Assembly: GCF_900090285.1 (NCBI RefSeq)
Contig: NZ_LT607754.1
Coordinates: 3,560,001-3,624,000 of the forward strand
Source: Micromonospora inositola
GTDB lineage: Bacteria; Actinomycetota; Actinomycetes; Mycobacteriales; Micromonosporaceae
Length of the DNA stretch: 64,000 nucleotides
Direction of reading: 5' to 3'
The notes beneath the pieces were generated by a model that worked only from the letters and a program-made list of their open reading frames with translations, was not told the origin of the DNA and searched no databases. The translations under genes and the position numbers were made by a program. This document shows, one piece after another, positions 34,437-41,589 of this stretch (its first letter is position 1; the number at the start of each line of letters is the position of its first letter).

Positions 34437-35101
34437 GCGACGATCAGCCGGTGCAGCGTTTCGACAGCGTTGGCTGTGACCTGGTGGTGGGCACCGCCGT
34501 CCGGGCGACGGTCATGAGCCATGAGCCTTGGGGGGTCATGGCCGAGGTCCTCGGACATGAAACGGTGGGCGCGTCGGTTGACGCCGGCGTCATCGACAGC
34601 CCGTCGGGCGCACCTCGGGCACTGCCCGAGGAGTACCCGCCAGTCGGCGAGCAGGTCGACGCGGTCGTCCAGGAGATCAGCCGGTACCACCCGCCCGTCT
34701 GGATACGCCTCACGATGCGTGCCGCGGACCTGCATAAGTTCAGCTGGCCGTGCGGATGCTGCGGCCAGCTCACGATCCTCAGCCCTGGCGGCGACGGCGT
34801 CACCGTCGATGTGCGCAGCAGTGAGGACCGGGATGTGCGTCGTTCGCCGCGCACCGGTCCTGTCTGGCCGACCGCCTCAACCCGGACTTCAACGGCGACC
34901 GGGCACGGGTTAACGCCGTGGGACGCGACTAACCGCCGCCCCCAGCGATCGGAACCAATCACCCTGATAGCGGCACCCACCGCCGGATGCACCCTCACAG
35001 ACGCACGAGTCACGCGCACGCACATGCCGCGATCCGCGCGCATGTCGCAGGTCAGTTGGCAGACGCGTGTCGCACATCAGTCGACGGAGGACAACCGCTG
35101 A
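34433..35101 (+). CDS. S1-like / zinc-knuckle hypothetical protein
   Basis: Up to 222 residues from GTG 34433. The N-terminal part (GTAVRATVMSHEPWGVMAEV through PVGEQVDAVVQEISRY) looks like an S1-type OB fold, then FSWPCGCCGQL gives a Cys pair plus Cys. After about residue 145 the frame becomes low quality and runs into repeat R. A parallel frame reading SCLADRLNPDFNGDRARVNA to a TAA at about 34,930 looks more protein-like, so a frameshift near 34,850 may have altered the true C-terminus. Confidence 0.5.
   Translation: MRDDQPVQRFDSVGCDLVVGTAVRATVMSHEPWGVMAEVLGHETVGASVDAGVIDSPSGAPRALPEEYPPVGEQVDAVVQEISRYHPPVWIRLTMRAADLHKFSWPCGCCGQLTILSPGGDGVTVDVRSSEDRDVRRSPRTGPVWPTASTRTSTATGHGLTPWDATNRRPQRSEPITLIAAPTAGCTLTDARVTRTHMPRSARMSQVSWQTRVAHQSTEDNR
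35011..35096 (+). repeat. Island bipartite repeat, copy R
   Basis: Half-site 1 GCACATGCCGCGATCCGCG (TGCCG at 35025). Half-site 2 weak (CATCAGTCGACGG, about 35079), similar to the degenerate second half of copy D. Offset about 54 bp. Last recognisable copy before the scaffold-type modules. Confidence 0.65.
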
Positions 35102-35139
35102 GGCCCGCGCACTGCCGAATTCCCCTCTTTAGGATCAAG

Positions 35140-35160
35140 GCGGCCCGCAAAGCGGGCCGC
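35140..35160. terminator. GC hairpin
   Basis: GCGGCCCGC (35140-35148) and GCGGGCCGC (35152-35160) form a perfect 9-bp stem with loop AAA. No T tract follows. Lies in a 445-bp gene-free stretch with a GGCCGGCATCGGCCGGGCC-type tandem repeat at 35191-35237 and a GGGGCTCCGCCCC hairpin near 35270. Confidence 0.5.
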
Positions 35161-35346
35161 GCCGGCCCGGCCCCGGCCTGCTGGCGACCTCCGGCCGGCA
35201 TCGGCCGGGCCGGCCGGCATCGGCCGGGCCGGCCGGCCACGCTGACGGACGGAAGATCCTGAAGACCTCGGGGCTCCGCCCCGAACCCCGGCCCTCCTCA
35301 GAGATCAGCCGGGAGCGGATCTCCTAGCCGGGCACCACAAGGGCTA

Positions 35347-35420
35347 CCAGTCTCCCCGGACGGGGTCCAGGTCGTACGTCTGGTAGGGCGCTCCACCTGG
35401 ACCCCGTCCGGGGAGACTGG
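35347..35420. repeat. Long perfect hairpin, member 2
   Basis: A 26-bp perfect inverted repeat (35347-35372 with 35395-35420) around a 22-nt loop. The loop, reverse complemented, matches that of 10917-10938 at 19 of 22 positions, and both share inner arms GGTCCAGGT/ACCTGGACC, while the outer arms are unrelated in sequence yet still fully paired. Confidence 0.75.
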
Positions 35421-35451
35421 ACGGTCTGGCGACTGCCCGACGAGGAGATCC
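35409..35451 (+). repeat. Scaffold gamma, copy 1
   Basis: GGGGAGACTGGACGGTCT and CGACTGCCCGACG, then GGAGATCC. Recurs at 37301-37342 with few changes. Overlaps the right arm of the preceding hairpin. Confidence 0.7.
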
Positions 35452-35547
35452 TCACCCTTCACCGAGCCTAGGCGCCGCTTTCCTGCTGCAACTGCTTTGC
35501 CGTCTCTTGGTGCGAGTGGCCCATGACGACGTTGGTCGGCAGCGCTG

Positions 35548-36048
35548 CTACTCCGCAAGCTCCGGATGGTGCCCGCGGTCGAAGGCTCTTTGCTCGGCTT
35601 CGAGGAGGAGTCCGTCTACCTCTGCTTGGTTCCGCTCCACGAAGTCGGCATAGGTCCCCAGGGTCAAGATCATGGCGGAAGTCTTGGTCCGAACCGAGAG
35701 GTCACCGATCGCAACGTCCTCACCCATCTCGAAGCGGATGAGGGCCTCGGTCTCCAGCGAAGGCAGTTCCGGGCCGAACGCGCGCCGCATGTCAGAGACG
35801 AGGAGGCTGACGTCTTTGAGACCGGTATTGGGCTCGAAGAGTCGGGCCACCGCGATTTGGAAGGCGGCGATCATGACATGGACGGAGCCGAGCGAGCTGA
35901 ACTCTGGGAACCTTGCCGTGAGTGGTTCGCGCTCCGATGACTGGCGCAGCATGCTCGCGCGTAGGAACCTGCCCATGAGCGTGCGGGGCATCGGGGGCGG
36001 GATTGGTGGCTCCACCGGCCGGGACTTGCGGTACTTACGCCTAGCCAC
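35548..36048 (-). CDS. Hypothetical protein (module 1, left gene)
   Basis: 166 residues from GTG 36048. Basic, Pro-rich start (ARRKYRKSRPVEPPIPPP) then a helical, acidic C-terminal domain (SVHVMIAAFQIAVARLF, ETEALIRFEMGEDVAIGDL, FVERNQAEVDGLLLEAEQRAF). No family is recognised. Occupies the gamma-alpha interval of the first scaffold module, the position held by a CdiI-like immunity gene in the second module. Confidence 0.62.
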   Translation of the reverse strand: MARRKYRKSRPVEPPIPPPMPRTLMGRFLRASMLRQSSEREPLTARFPEFSSLGSVHVMIAAFQIAVARLFEPNTGLKDVSLLVSDMRRAFGPELPSLETEALIRFEMGEDVAIGDLSVRTKTSAMILTLGTYADFVERNQAEVDGLLLEAEQRAFDRGHHPELAE

Positions 36049-36135
36049 GGCCAGGTGTCTCCCCTCCTCATTCCGTCGATCAAGTCTGGCAGTCGAGAGC
36101 AAGCCTGGCGTGAGCCATCATCCCGAGGCCGTCAT

Positions 36136-36270
36136 GGGCCATCCACGGGCCAGTAACTGTGGCGCGCAGCGGTCATGTGCGGGCACGAGACGCACTCCGG
36201 CTGGCAGCCGGCTGCAGGCGTTTCGGGCATCACGGGCGGCGGATCACGCTCTTCCAAACTGAAGGTGCGG
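36136..36270 (+). repeat. Scaffold alpha, copy 1
   Basis: 135 bp starting GGGCCATCCACGGGC, with CGGGCACGAGACG and CGGGCATCACGG inside and CTCTTCCAAACTGA near the end. Second copy at 37810-37944 in the same orientation and of the same length. Confidence 0.85.
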
Positions 36271-36290
36271 ACCGGCGGTAGGGTCCCGGA

Positions 36291-36656
36291 ATGCATACCG
36301 GCAACGAGGTGGGAACCGCCCCGCCCAGGGGTAGGCCTCGGGTCGACCCTCGTGATATGGAGGAGTCCCTGTCGCGGGCGGTTGGCGAGAAGGTCACCTT
36401 GCCCGAGGGTGTTGTCGTGACTGGCGGGCCGGACAGCTGTCCTGCGTGTGGTTTCAGCCGGGTCGCGTGGGCAGTGCTCGCTGCGGAGGAGCGCCAACCG
36501 GGATGCGGACGTGAAGATATCCACCCAGTTGCATGGCATGAGACCGCTTGGCTAGCGGACAGCTTCGTCTGCCTCGACTGTGACGCGGGATGGTTCGAGC
36601 CCGACGACGCGGCGCCCATTTCTTGGGTGCGCCCATACTGGAAGGTGCGAACCTGA
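36291..36656 (+). CDS. Small Cys-rich protein (module 1, middle gene)
   Basis: 121 residues. Two Cys pairs (CPACG and CLDCD) and a further CG suggest a zinc ribbon, with TGGPDSCPACGFSRVAW and HETAWLADSFVCLDC as the main stretches. No known family. Sits between scaffolds alpha and beta; the equivalent place in module 2 is filled by another, unrelated zinc-ribbon protein on the opposite strand. Confidence 0.62.
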   Translation: MHTGNEVGTAPPRGRPRVDPRDMEESLSRAVGEKVTLPEGVVVTGGPDSCPACGFSRVAWAVLAAEERQPGCGREDIHPVAWHETAWLADSFVCLDCDAGWFEPDDAAPISWVRPYWKVRT

Positions 36657-36663
36657 CGCCGGC

Positions 36664-36790
36664 TGTACAGCCATCGGTACGCCAAGCCGGCCGACAGGCG
36701 TGGGTGACGAGCGACGGCAACCGACAAGCCGAGCAGGTCAGCTACGGTCACCGACTCGGACCGACAGCAGTCTTGATCTTTGCAAGACAG
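36664..36790 (+). repeat. Scaffold beta, copy 1
   Basis: About 127 bp starting GTACAGCCATCGGTAC and ending CTTGATCTTTGCAAGACA. Matches 38478-38603 in order and orientation. Begins just after the middle gene's stop. Confidence 0.8.
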
Positions 36791-36837
36791 TGGCAGGCGC
36801 TTTCCAGCCATCGTGCGATCCTGGGAAGCTGCTGCTC

Positions 36838-37149
36838 GTGAAGAACAACGCGGACAGGCTGCACAACCTTCTCCTGGAGGTCGCCTACGTGCTGCGGATC
36901 GACGAACCCAGGTGGAGCAGCAGCGTGGCCGGACTCGGTCGACGGTTGGATGAAGCGGGCACGGATCGCCACGTCCGGCAGCGAGTGGTCCGGGACATCC
37001 TCGGCCTCTACCGACATGGGATGGGCGGCTTCCAGGACGTTGTACTGCAGCGAGACGGTGCAGTCTTGCCTGAGCAGCAGCAGCTCGACCGTCTGCGTTC
37101 CGCGCTCTTCGAGGAGTCGAGACGGCAGTTGGCCGGCGAGCCGCTGTAG
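36838..37149 (+). CDS. DUF6966-like protein (module 1, right gene)
   Basis: 103 residues from GTG 36838 with GGGAAG about 10 bp upstream. RLHNLLLEVAYVLRI then ILGLYRHGMGGFQDVVLQRD and a helical C-terminus fit DUF6966, a small domain of unknown function found mostly as orphan genes and in toxin/immunity loci. Follows scaffold beta by about 50 bp. The module 2 equivalent is the frameshifted gene at 38664-38979. Confidence 0.7.
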   Translation: MKNNADRLHNLLLEVAYVLRIDEPRWSSSVAGLGRRLDEAGTDRHVRQRVVRDILGLYRHGMGGFQDVVLQRDGAVLPEQQQLDRLRSALFEESRRQLAGEPL

Positions 37150-37300
37150 CGGGGCAGCTGGGGCATCAGTCCTCATTTAGTCCTTAGAAGGCCGGACCGT
37201 GACCACCGAGGCTGAGAGATGTCGAGAGGCGTTTGCGCAGTTCAGGCGCAGTTTGGTCAGGTCAGCCCAGGTCGCCAACTTGATCTCGTAATGCGTAGGT

Positions 37301-37342
37301 CGGGGAGGCTGGACGGTCTACGACTGCCCGACGGGGAGATCC
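37301..37342 (+). repeat. Scaffold gamma, copy 2
   Basis: CGGGGAGGCTGGACGGTCT then ACGACTGCCCGACGGGG and AGATCC. Corresponds to 35409-35451. Abuts the stop of the next gene. Confidence 0.7.
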
Positions 37343-37346
37343 GCTC

Positions 37347-37760
37347 TCATCGATTAAGAAACCGCACGATGGCGTCGCGAAGCAGTCGGGCCGGGTCGCG
37401 AGGCCTAAGGTCAGGGTCGGAGAAGGGGGGACCGGCAACGAGCTCAGCCAGAACTGATGCCAGTCGCTTCCGTTCCGCTCGTCGGCTCGACCACGCCGAG
37501 TCGGGTAGCCGCAACACGTTGGAGAGCAGGTCGCCCGGGTAGTAGTCGCCCTCGGCCAAGGGGTCGCAGAGCAGCACTTGTACCGCGAGAGGCAGCAGAG
37601 CCGGCACGCCAATCTGTTGACCGAACATGATGCGCAGGTCTTCAACCGTGAACTCAGCCAACGGCTTGCGTCGCAGCTCGGTGCAACGTCTCACGAGAAA
37701 GCTGTCGTCCGGGCCCGGATCCGGCCAAACGTCCCGCTCAAGCTGCTCGATGGTCGTCAC
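37347..37760 (-). CDS. CdiI-type contact-dependent inhibition immunity protein (orphan)
   Basis: 137 residues from GTG 37760. The sequence LRRKPLAEFTVEDLRIMFGQ, then PLAVQVLLCDPLAEGDYYPGDLLSNVL, is the core of the CdiI_3-like immunity family that neutralises CDI toxin domains. No toxin or CdiB/CdiA gene is in the window, so it is an orphan, a pattern known for acquired immunity reservoirs. Fills the gamma-alpha interval of module 2. Confidence 0.8.
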   Translation of the reverse strand: MTTIEQLERDVWPDPGPDDSFLVRRCTELRRKPLAEFTVEDLRIMFGQQIGVPALLPLAVQVLLCDPLAEGDYYPGDLLSNVLRLPDSAWSSRRAERKRLASVLAELVAGPPFSDPDLRPRDPARLLRDAIVRFLNR

Positions 37761-37809
37761 GGCGGTCAGGGTAGTCCGCGCGGCAACCCTGGGCCGCCAT
37801 GAGGTTGGC

Positions 37810-37944
37810 GGGCCATCCACGGGCAAGTAGCCACGCGGCCCAGCGGGCACGAGCGGGCACGAGACGTAATCGGATCGGCCGCCAGCAGCAGGCGTTCCGG
37901 GCATCACGGTCGGTTGAGCGCGCTCTTCCAAACTGAGGGTGCCG
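37810..37944 (+). repeat. Scaffold alpha, copy 2
   Basis: 135 bp, same landmarks as copy 1 at 36136. Contains CGGATCGGCCGCC and GGCGTT, faintly like the first half-site of the main island repeat, so alpha may be a distant relative. Confidence 0.85.
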
Positions 37945-37955
37945 TTCGTCGACGG

Positions 37956-38468
37956 TCAGGCCAGCAGCGCCCGAAGTCGCCTTATCCCGTCCAGCACGTC
38001 GGCGCGGTTCTTGCCATCCTTGATCCACGCGGGCAAGCGCTCGACAAGGGTTTGGCTCCCCATGTCCCGGCCGCGTTCCCGCAACCGAGCGGACACGTAC
38101 GCCTCCAGCAGGTCCAGGTGCTCGGCGTTGTATGCCCAGAGCAGCCGGCCGCGGCAGTCAACCGAAAGCCAGAGGGGCAGGCCAAAGTACGGGTCATTCG
38201 GGCCCGAGAACTCAGGCAATATTCGGGCGTTGTCGCCTGCGCGGCGAGGAGCATCCCAGTCGGCCGTATACGTACAACCGAGACAACTGAGCCTACGGCG
38301 CAGCCAGACATGATTCCGGGTGCCATCGGCTGACTCAGGATCAGGAAGGACCGAGGCCCGTCCGGCACAGCGCGGGCAACGGACGAAGATCTCGCCAGCA
38401 GCCAAGCCACGAAGCCAATACTTCGGGTCGCGGAAGCGTCCCGCGTACCCTTTCTCGGCCGCTGTCAT
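37956..38468 (-). CDS. TFIIB-type zinc-ribbon protein (module 2, middle gene)
   Basis: 170 residues. Two Cys pairs (CPRCAGRA and CLGCTY) form a zinc ribbon, followed by the conserved block FGLPLWLSVDCRGRLLWAYN, AEHLDLLEAYVSARLRER and RLPAWIKDGKNRADVLDGI. This domain pair is widespread in bacteria as a stand-alone protein of unknown function, sometimes next to toxin genes. ATG 38468. Lies between scaffolds alpha and beta in opposite orientation to its module 1 counterpart. Confidence 0.8.
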   Translation of the reverse strand: MTAAEKGYAGRFRDPKYWLRGLAAGEIFVRCPRCAGRASVLPDPESADGTRNHVWLRRRLSCLGCTYTADWDAPRRAGDNARILPEFSGPNDPYFGLPLWLSVDCRGRLLWAYNAEHLDLLEAYVSARLRERGRDMGSQTLVERLPAWIKDGKNRADVLDGIRRLRALLA

Positions 38469-38477
38469 AGATCAACG

Positions 38478-38603
38478 GTACAGCCATCGGTACAGCCAAG
38501 CCGACCAACATCGGTCGGGGGTGGGCGACGGTGGCTGACAGCTCGCGCAGGTCAACGACGAGGAGCGACGCCAGCCGACAGAGAGCTTGATCTTTGCAAG
38601 GCA
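38478..38603 (+). repeat. Scaffold beta, copy 2
   Basis: Begins GTACAGCCATCGGTAC and ends CTTGATCTTTGCAAGGCA, matching 36664-36790 over about 126 bp with scattered substitutions. Confidence 0.8.
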
Positions 38604-38663
38604 AAGGTAGTCGGCCAGGCCGTCAAGGCGAGCTTGACGTAGGCCAGTAATAGGGTGCTCGCC

Positions 38664-38979
38664 ATGACAGCGCGTGTCGAGGATCGTGTGCGGTGGCAGG
38701 TCTATCACGATGGGGAACTCGTCGGAGAGATCGAGGAGCAGGATCCGCGACCAGTTCCACCCTCTCGCGGGGTTCGAGCAGCTGCGCCCGCTGTTCGACG
38801 CATGGAACCGAGCCGTCGACTCCGAGGATCCCGAGCTGATCGATAGCGCGTACGGCGCGATCCGAGCGGCGGTCACGATGACCTACCCGGACGGTCGCCA
38901 GGTCCCTGAGTTCATGCTCGGTATTGAGGGGGACTACGCCGGTTTTCGCTGGCATGACGAGCCCTTCACCGACGAGTGA
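38664..38979 (+). pseudogene. Frameshifted small hypothetical gene (module 2, right gene)
   Basis: ATG 38664 gives MTARVEDRVRWQVYHDGELVG, then the coherent frame changes near 38,745 and continues FHPLAGFEQLRPLFDAWNRA through DPELIDSAYGAIRAAV to WHDEPFTDE. Both halves look protein-like, so a one- or two-base indel has split a gene of about 105 residues. Family unknown. Alternatively only the downstream part is translated from an internal start. Confidence 0.6.
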
Positions 38980-39030
38980 CGGTGCTGGCCTGGGAGCCAC
39001 GCGTGGGAGCCACGGAGACGAACGCGACCG

Positions 39031-39829
39031 GACAGCGGCGAACCGGGCTGGCCGACGACCATGCGTTGGCCAGCGCAACACGGACCGTTGCGGACAGCTG
39101 ATCTCGGCCAGCCCGTGCGACAAGGGCATCCGGCTTCCGCCGATCAGCCGTGGGACCCGAGTCCTTCCCACGGCGCAGCAGGTGCACGACCTGGCGCGTC
39201 TGCTACCGGCTCGGCTGGCCGCAACGGTCTATCTCGCGGCCGGTTGCGGCCTGCGCATGGGCGAGATCCTCGGCCTGGAAATGGACGACATCGATTTCGA
39301 CGCGCGAGAGGTGCACGTCCGCCGCCAACTCAAGGTGCTCAAGGGTCGTCAGCCGTTTCTCGGCCCGGTCAAGACGAACACCAGCGCCCGCACCGTCGAG
39401 CTACCTGAGGTCGTAGCGGTGGCGTTGCGTCAACACCTGGCCGACGGGTGCGACGCGGTCGAAGTCGACGACGACACGGACCGCCGCCGGCCGGTCCGCC
39501 GGGCCGCACGCCTGCTGTTCCGCGGTGTCGGTGGCGAGCCTGTCAACGCAGCGACCTTCTCCCGGACGTGGGCGACTGCTCGGGAAGCGGTCGGCCTGCC
39601 AGCGCGGTGGGGGATACACGGACTGCGGCACTACTACGCGACGGTGCTGATCCACGCGGGCGCATCGGTAAAGACGGTCCAACTCTCGCTTGGGCACAGC
39701 ACGCCCACCGTCACGCTCAACATCTACGTCCACGAGTGGCCGGACGTGCTCGACCGGACCCGGCTGCTCATTGACGGCGCGCTCGGTCAACACGGAACGG
39801 CGGCCACGCCGGCTGTGAGCCGGGCATGA
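39031..39829 (+). pseudogene. Tyrosine recombinase (phage-type integrase), N-terminally degraded
   Basis: The catalytic domain is complete: GCGLRMGEILGLEMDDID with catalytic Arg, the Lys beta-hairpin region TNTSARTVELP, HGLRHYYATVLIHAGA, LGHST and the nucleophile Tyr in LNIYVH. The core-binding domain is missing except its last helix, and that is split: HALASATRTVADS is in one frame, and LISASPCDKGIRLPP in another. No arm-binding domain is present. Lies 84 bp inside attR, the normal place for the integrase of an element inserted here. Confidence 0.85.
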
Positions 39830-39910
39830 CCGCCGTCCGTGAGGTTGTACCCAAACTGTACCCAAGATCAGTGGCAATCCTGTTGGTCCAGGTCAGCGCC
39901 TTGATTGGGC

Positions 39911-41335
39911 TTAGCAGTCGAAGTACATGGCGAACTCGTGCGGGGTCGGGCGCAGGCGCACCGGGTCGACCTCGTTGGCCCGCTTCCAGCCCACCCAGGT
40001 GGAGATGAGGTCCGGGGTGAACACCCCGCCGTCGAGCAGGTAGTCGTGGTCGGCCTCGAGCGCGTCGAGCACCTCGGGCAGCGAGCCCGGCACCTGCTTG
40101 ACGTCGCCCCACTCCTCCGGCGGCAGGTCGTACAGGTCCTTGTCGATCGGCGCCGGCGGCTCGATCTTGCTCTTGATGCCGTCCAGGCCGGCCATCATCA
40201 TCGCCGAGAAGGCGAGGTACGGGTTGCTGGACGGGTCCGGCACCCGGAACTCGACCCGCTTGGCCTTCGGGTTGCTGCCGGTGACCGGGATGCGGGTGCA
40301 GGCGGACCGGTTGCGCTGCGAGTAGACCAGGTTGACCGGCGCCTCGAAGCCCGGCACCAGGCGGCGGTACGAGTTGACCGTCGGGTTGGTGAAGGCCAGC
40401 AGCGACGGCGCGTGGTGCAGCAGGCCGCCGATGTACCAGCGGGCGGTGTCCGACAGGCCGGCGTAGCCGGTCTCGTCGTAGAACAGCGGCTCGCCGTTCA
40501 GCCAGAGGCTCTGGTGGGTGTGCATGCCGGAGCCGTTGTCGCCGAAGAGCGGCTTCGGCATGAAGGTGGCGGTCTTGCCGTTCGCCCAGGCCTCGTTCTT
40601 CACGATGTACTTGAAGAGCTGAAGCTGGTCACCGGCGTGCAGCAGGGTGGAGAACTTGTAGTTGATCTCCGACTGGCCGGCGGTGCCCACCTCGTGGTGC
40701 GAGCGCTCCACGGTGAAACCGCTGTCGACCAGGCGACGCACGATCGAGTCACGCAGGTCGGCGTAGTGGTCCACCGGGGGCACCGGGAAGTAGCCGCCCT
40801 TGTACGCGGTCTTGTAGCCGCGGTTGCCGCCCTCCTCCTCGCGGCCGGAGTTCCAGGCGCCCTCGATCGAGTCGATGTAGTAGAACGACTGGTGCGCGGA
40901 GGTCTCGTGGCGGATCGAGTCGAAGATGTAGAACTCCGCCTCGGCGCCGAAGTACGCGGTGTCGGCGATGCCGCTCGCCGCGAGGAAGGCCTCGGCCTTC
41001 TTCGCCACGTTCCGCGGGTCCCGGGAGTACGCCTCGCGGGTGAACGGGTCGTGGATGAAGAAGTTCAGCGCGAGGGTCTTCTGCGCGCGGAACGGGTCGA
41101 TGAAGGCGCTCGCGACGTCCGGGAGCAGGAGCATGTCCGACTCGTGGATCGCCTGGAAGCCGCGGATCGACGAGCCGTCGAACGCGAGGCCGTCGGTGAA
41201 GAGTGCGTCGTCGACGGACTCGACCGGCAGGTTGAAGTGCTGCATCACGCCGGGCAGGTCACAGAAACGTACGTCGACGAACTTCACGTCCTCGTTCTTG
41301 AGGTATCGCAGGAGTTCCTCGGGATTGGCGAACAC
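39911..41335 (-). CDS. glnA: Glutamine synthetase type I
   Basis: 474 residues from GTG 41335, exactly the usual GSI-beta length; the frame is open to 41356, but AGGAGG just before 41335 and homology favour the shorter form. Landmarks are [22 protein letters not shown] (metal site), [27 protein letters not shown] (ammonia/glutamate site) and NRSACTRIP (ATP site). The adenylylation tyrosine is Tyr402 in KDLYDLPP, so the enzyme should be regulated by GlnE. The final FAMYFDC-TAA is provided by the inserted island. A GlnR box lies upstream. Confidence 0.97.
   Translation of the reverse strand: MFANPEELLRYLKNEDVKFVDVRFCDLPGVMQHFNLPVESVDDALFTDGLAFDGSSIRGFQAIHESDMLLLPDVASAFIDPFRAQKTLALNFFIHDPFTREAYSRDPRNVAKKAEAFLAASGIADTAYFGAEAEFYIFDSIRHETSAHQSFYYIDSIEGAWNSGREEEGGNRGYKTAYKGGYFPVPPVDHYADLRDSIVRRLVDSGFTVERSHHEVGTAGQSEINYKFSTLLHAGDQLQLFKYIVKNEAWANGKTATFMPKPLFGDNGSGMHTHQSLWLNGEPLFYDETGYAGLSDTARWYIGGLLHHAPSLLAFTNPTVNSYRRLVPGFEAPVNLVYSQRNRSACTRIPVTGSNPKAKRVEFRVPDPSSNPYLAFSAMMMAGLDGIKSKIEPPAPIDKDLYDLPPEEWGDVKQVPGSLPEVLDALEADHDYLLDGGVFTPDLISTWVGWKRANEVDPVRLRPTPHEFAMYFDC
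39913..39936 (-). repeat. attR: 24-bp glnA 3'-end copy within intact glnA
   Basis: Identical to 10665-10688. It supplies the last seven codons of the functional gene. The base before it gives TAA rather than the TGA of the left copy, showing the strand crossing lies within the 24 bp. Confidence 0.85.
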
Positions 41336-41393
41336 ACGTCCTCCTGGCACGTCCACGGGGTGGCTGGGCTCCTGGCGACGCTATGACCGTGCG

Positions 41394-41431
41394 GTTGCCC
41401 GGCGGTGTCTCCTCTGTTTCCGCCGTGTTAC
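41394..41431 (-). promoter_or_regulatory. GlnR operator of glnA
   Basis: Read on the minus strand: GTAAC-N6-GAAAC-N6-GACAC-N6-GCAAC, the full four-part actinobacterial GlnR consensus (gTnAc-n6-GaAAc twice) with exact 6-bp spacers. Located 59-96 bp upstream of the glnA start, the expected place for activation under nitrogen limitation. Confidence 0.85.
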
Positions 41432-41589
41432 GTCCCTGGCGGAGCGTCATCCCGGCCGCTCAGTCTCCTCTGGTTCTCCGTTCGGACCATACCGGCTGTA
41501 GCGATGTCGCGCCAATTGACACCCTTGGTCCGATTTGACGGGGAGAGTGCATCCGGGCCGGTCCACTCCGCTGGCTACCCTTGACCGCT

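Larger units (their letters stand above)
10665..39936. mobile_element. Integrated genomic island in the 3' end of glnA
   Basis: Bounded by the 24-bp direct repeat of the glnA terminus, with a tyrosine recombinase relic 84 bp inside the right repeat. The island supplies a replacement glnA end (FAMYFDC plus TAA), so the host gene stays intact, the usual logic of elements that use gene 3' ends. No replication, conjugation or phage structural genes are seen. Content is dominated by small metabolic, resistance-like and orphan immunity-like genes separated by bipartite repeats. Codon use is less GC-saturated than in the flanks. Probably no longer self-mobile because its integrase is truncated. Confidence 0.82.

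Noticed and set aside
11600..35096. Classical integron attC sites
   Set aside because: No RYYYAAC/GTTRRRY cores flank the repeats and no IntI-type integrase with its extra domain is present, so the standard integron label does not fit.
11600..35096. CRISPR array
   Set aside because: Repeats are about 1 kb apart, bipartite and imperfect, with genes between them; no cas genes.
35191..35237. GGCCGGCATCGG tandem repeats as a replication origin iteron
   Set aside because: Only two GC-rich units, no Rep gene and no AT-rich region nearby.
10689..39912. Integrative conjugative element of the pSAM2 type
   Set aside because: No Rep, Tra/FtsK-like, Spd or Xis genes could be found between the repeats.
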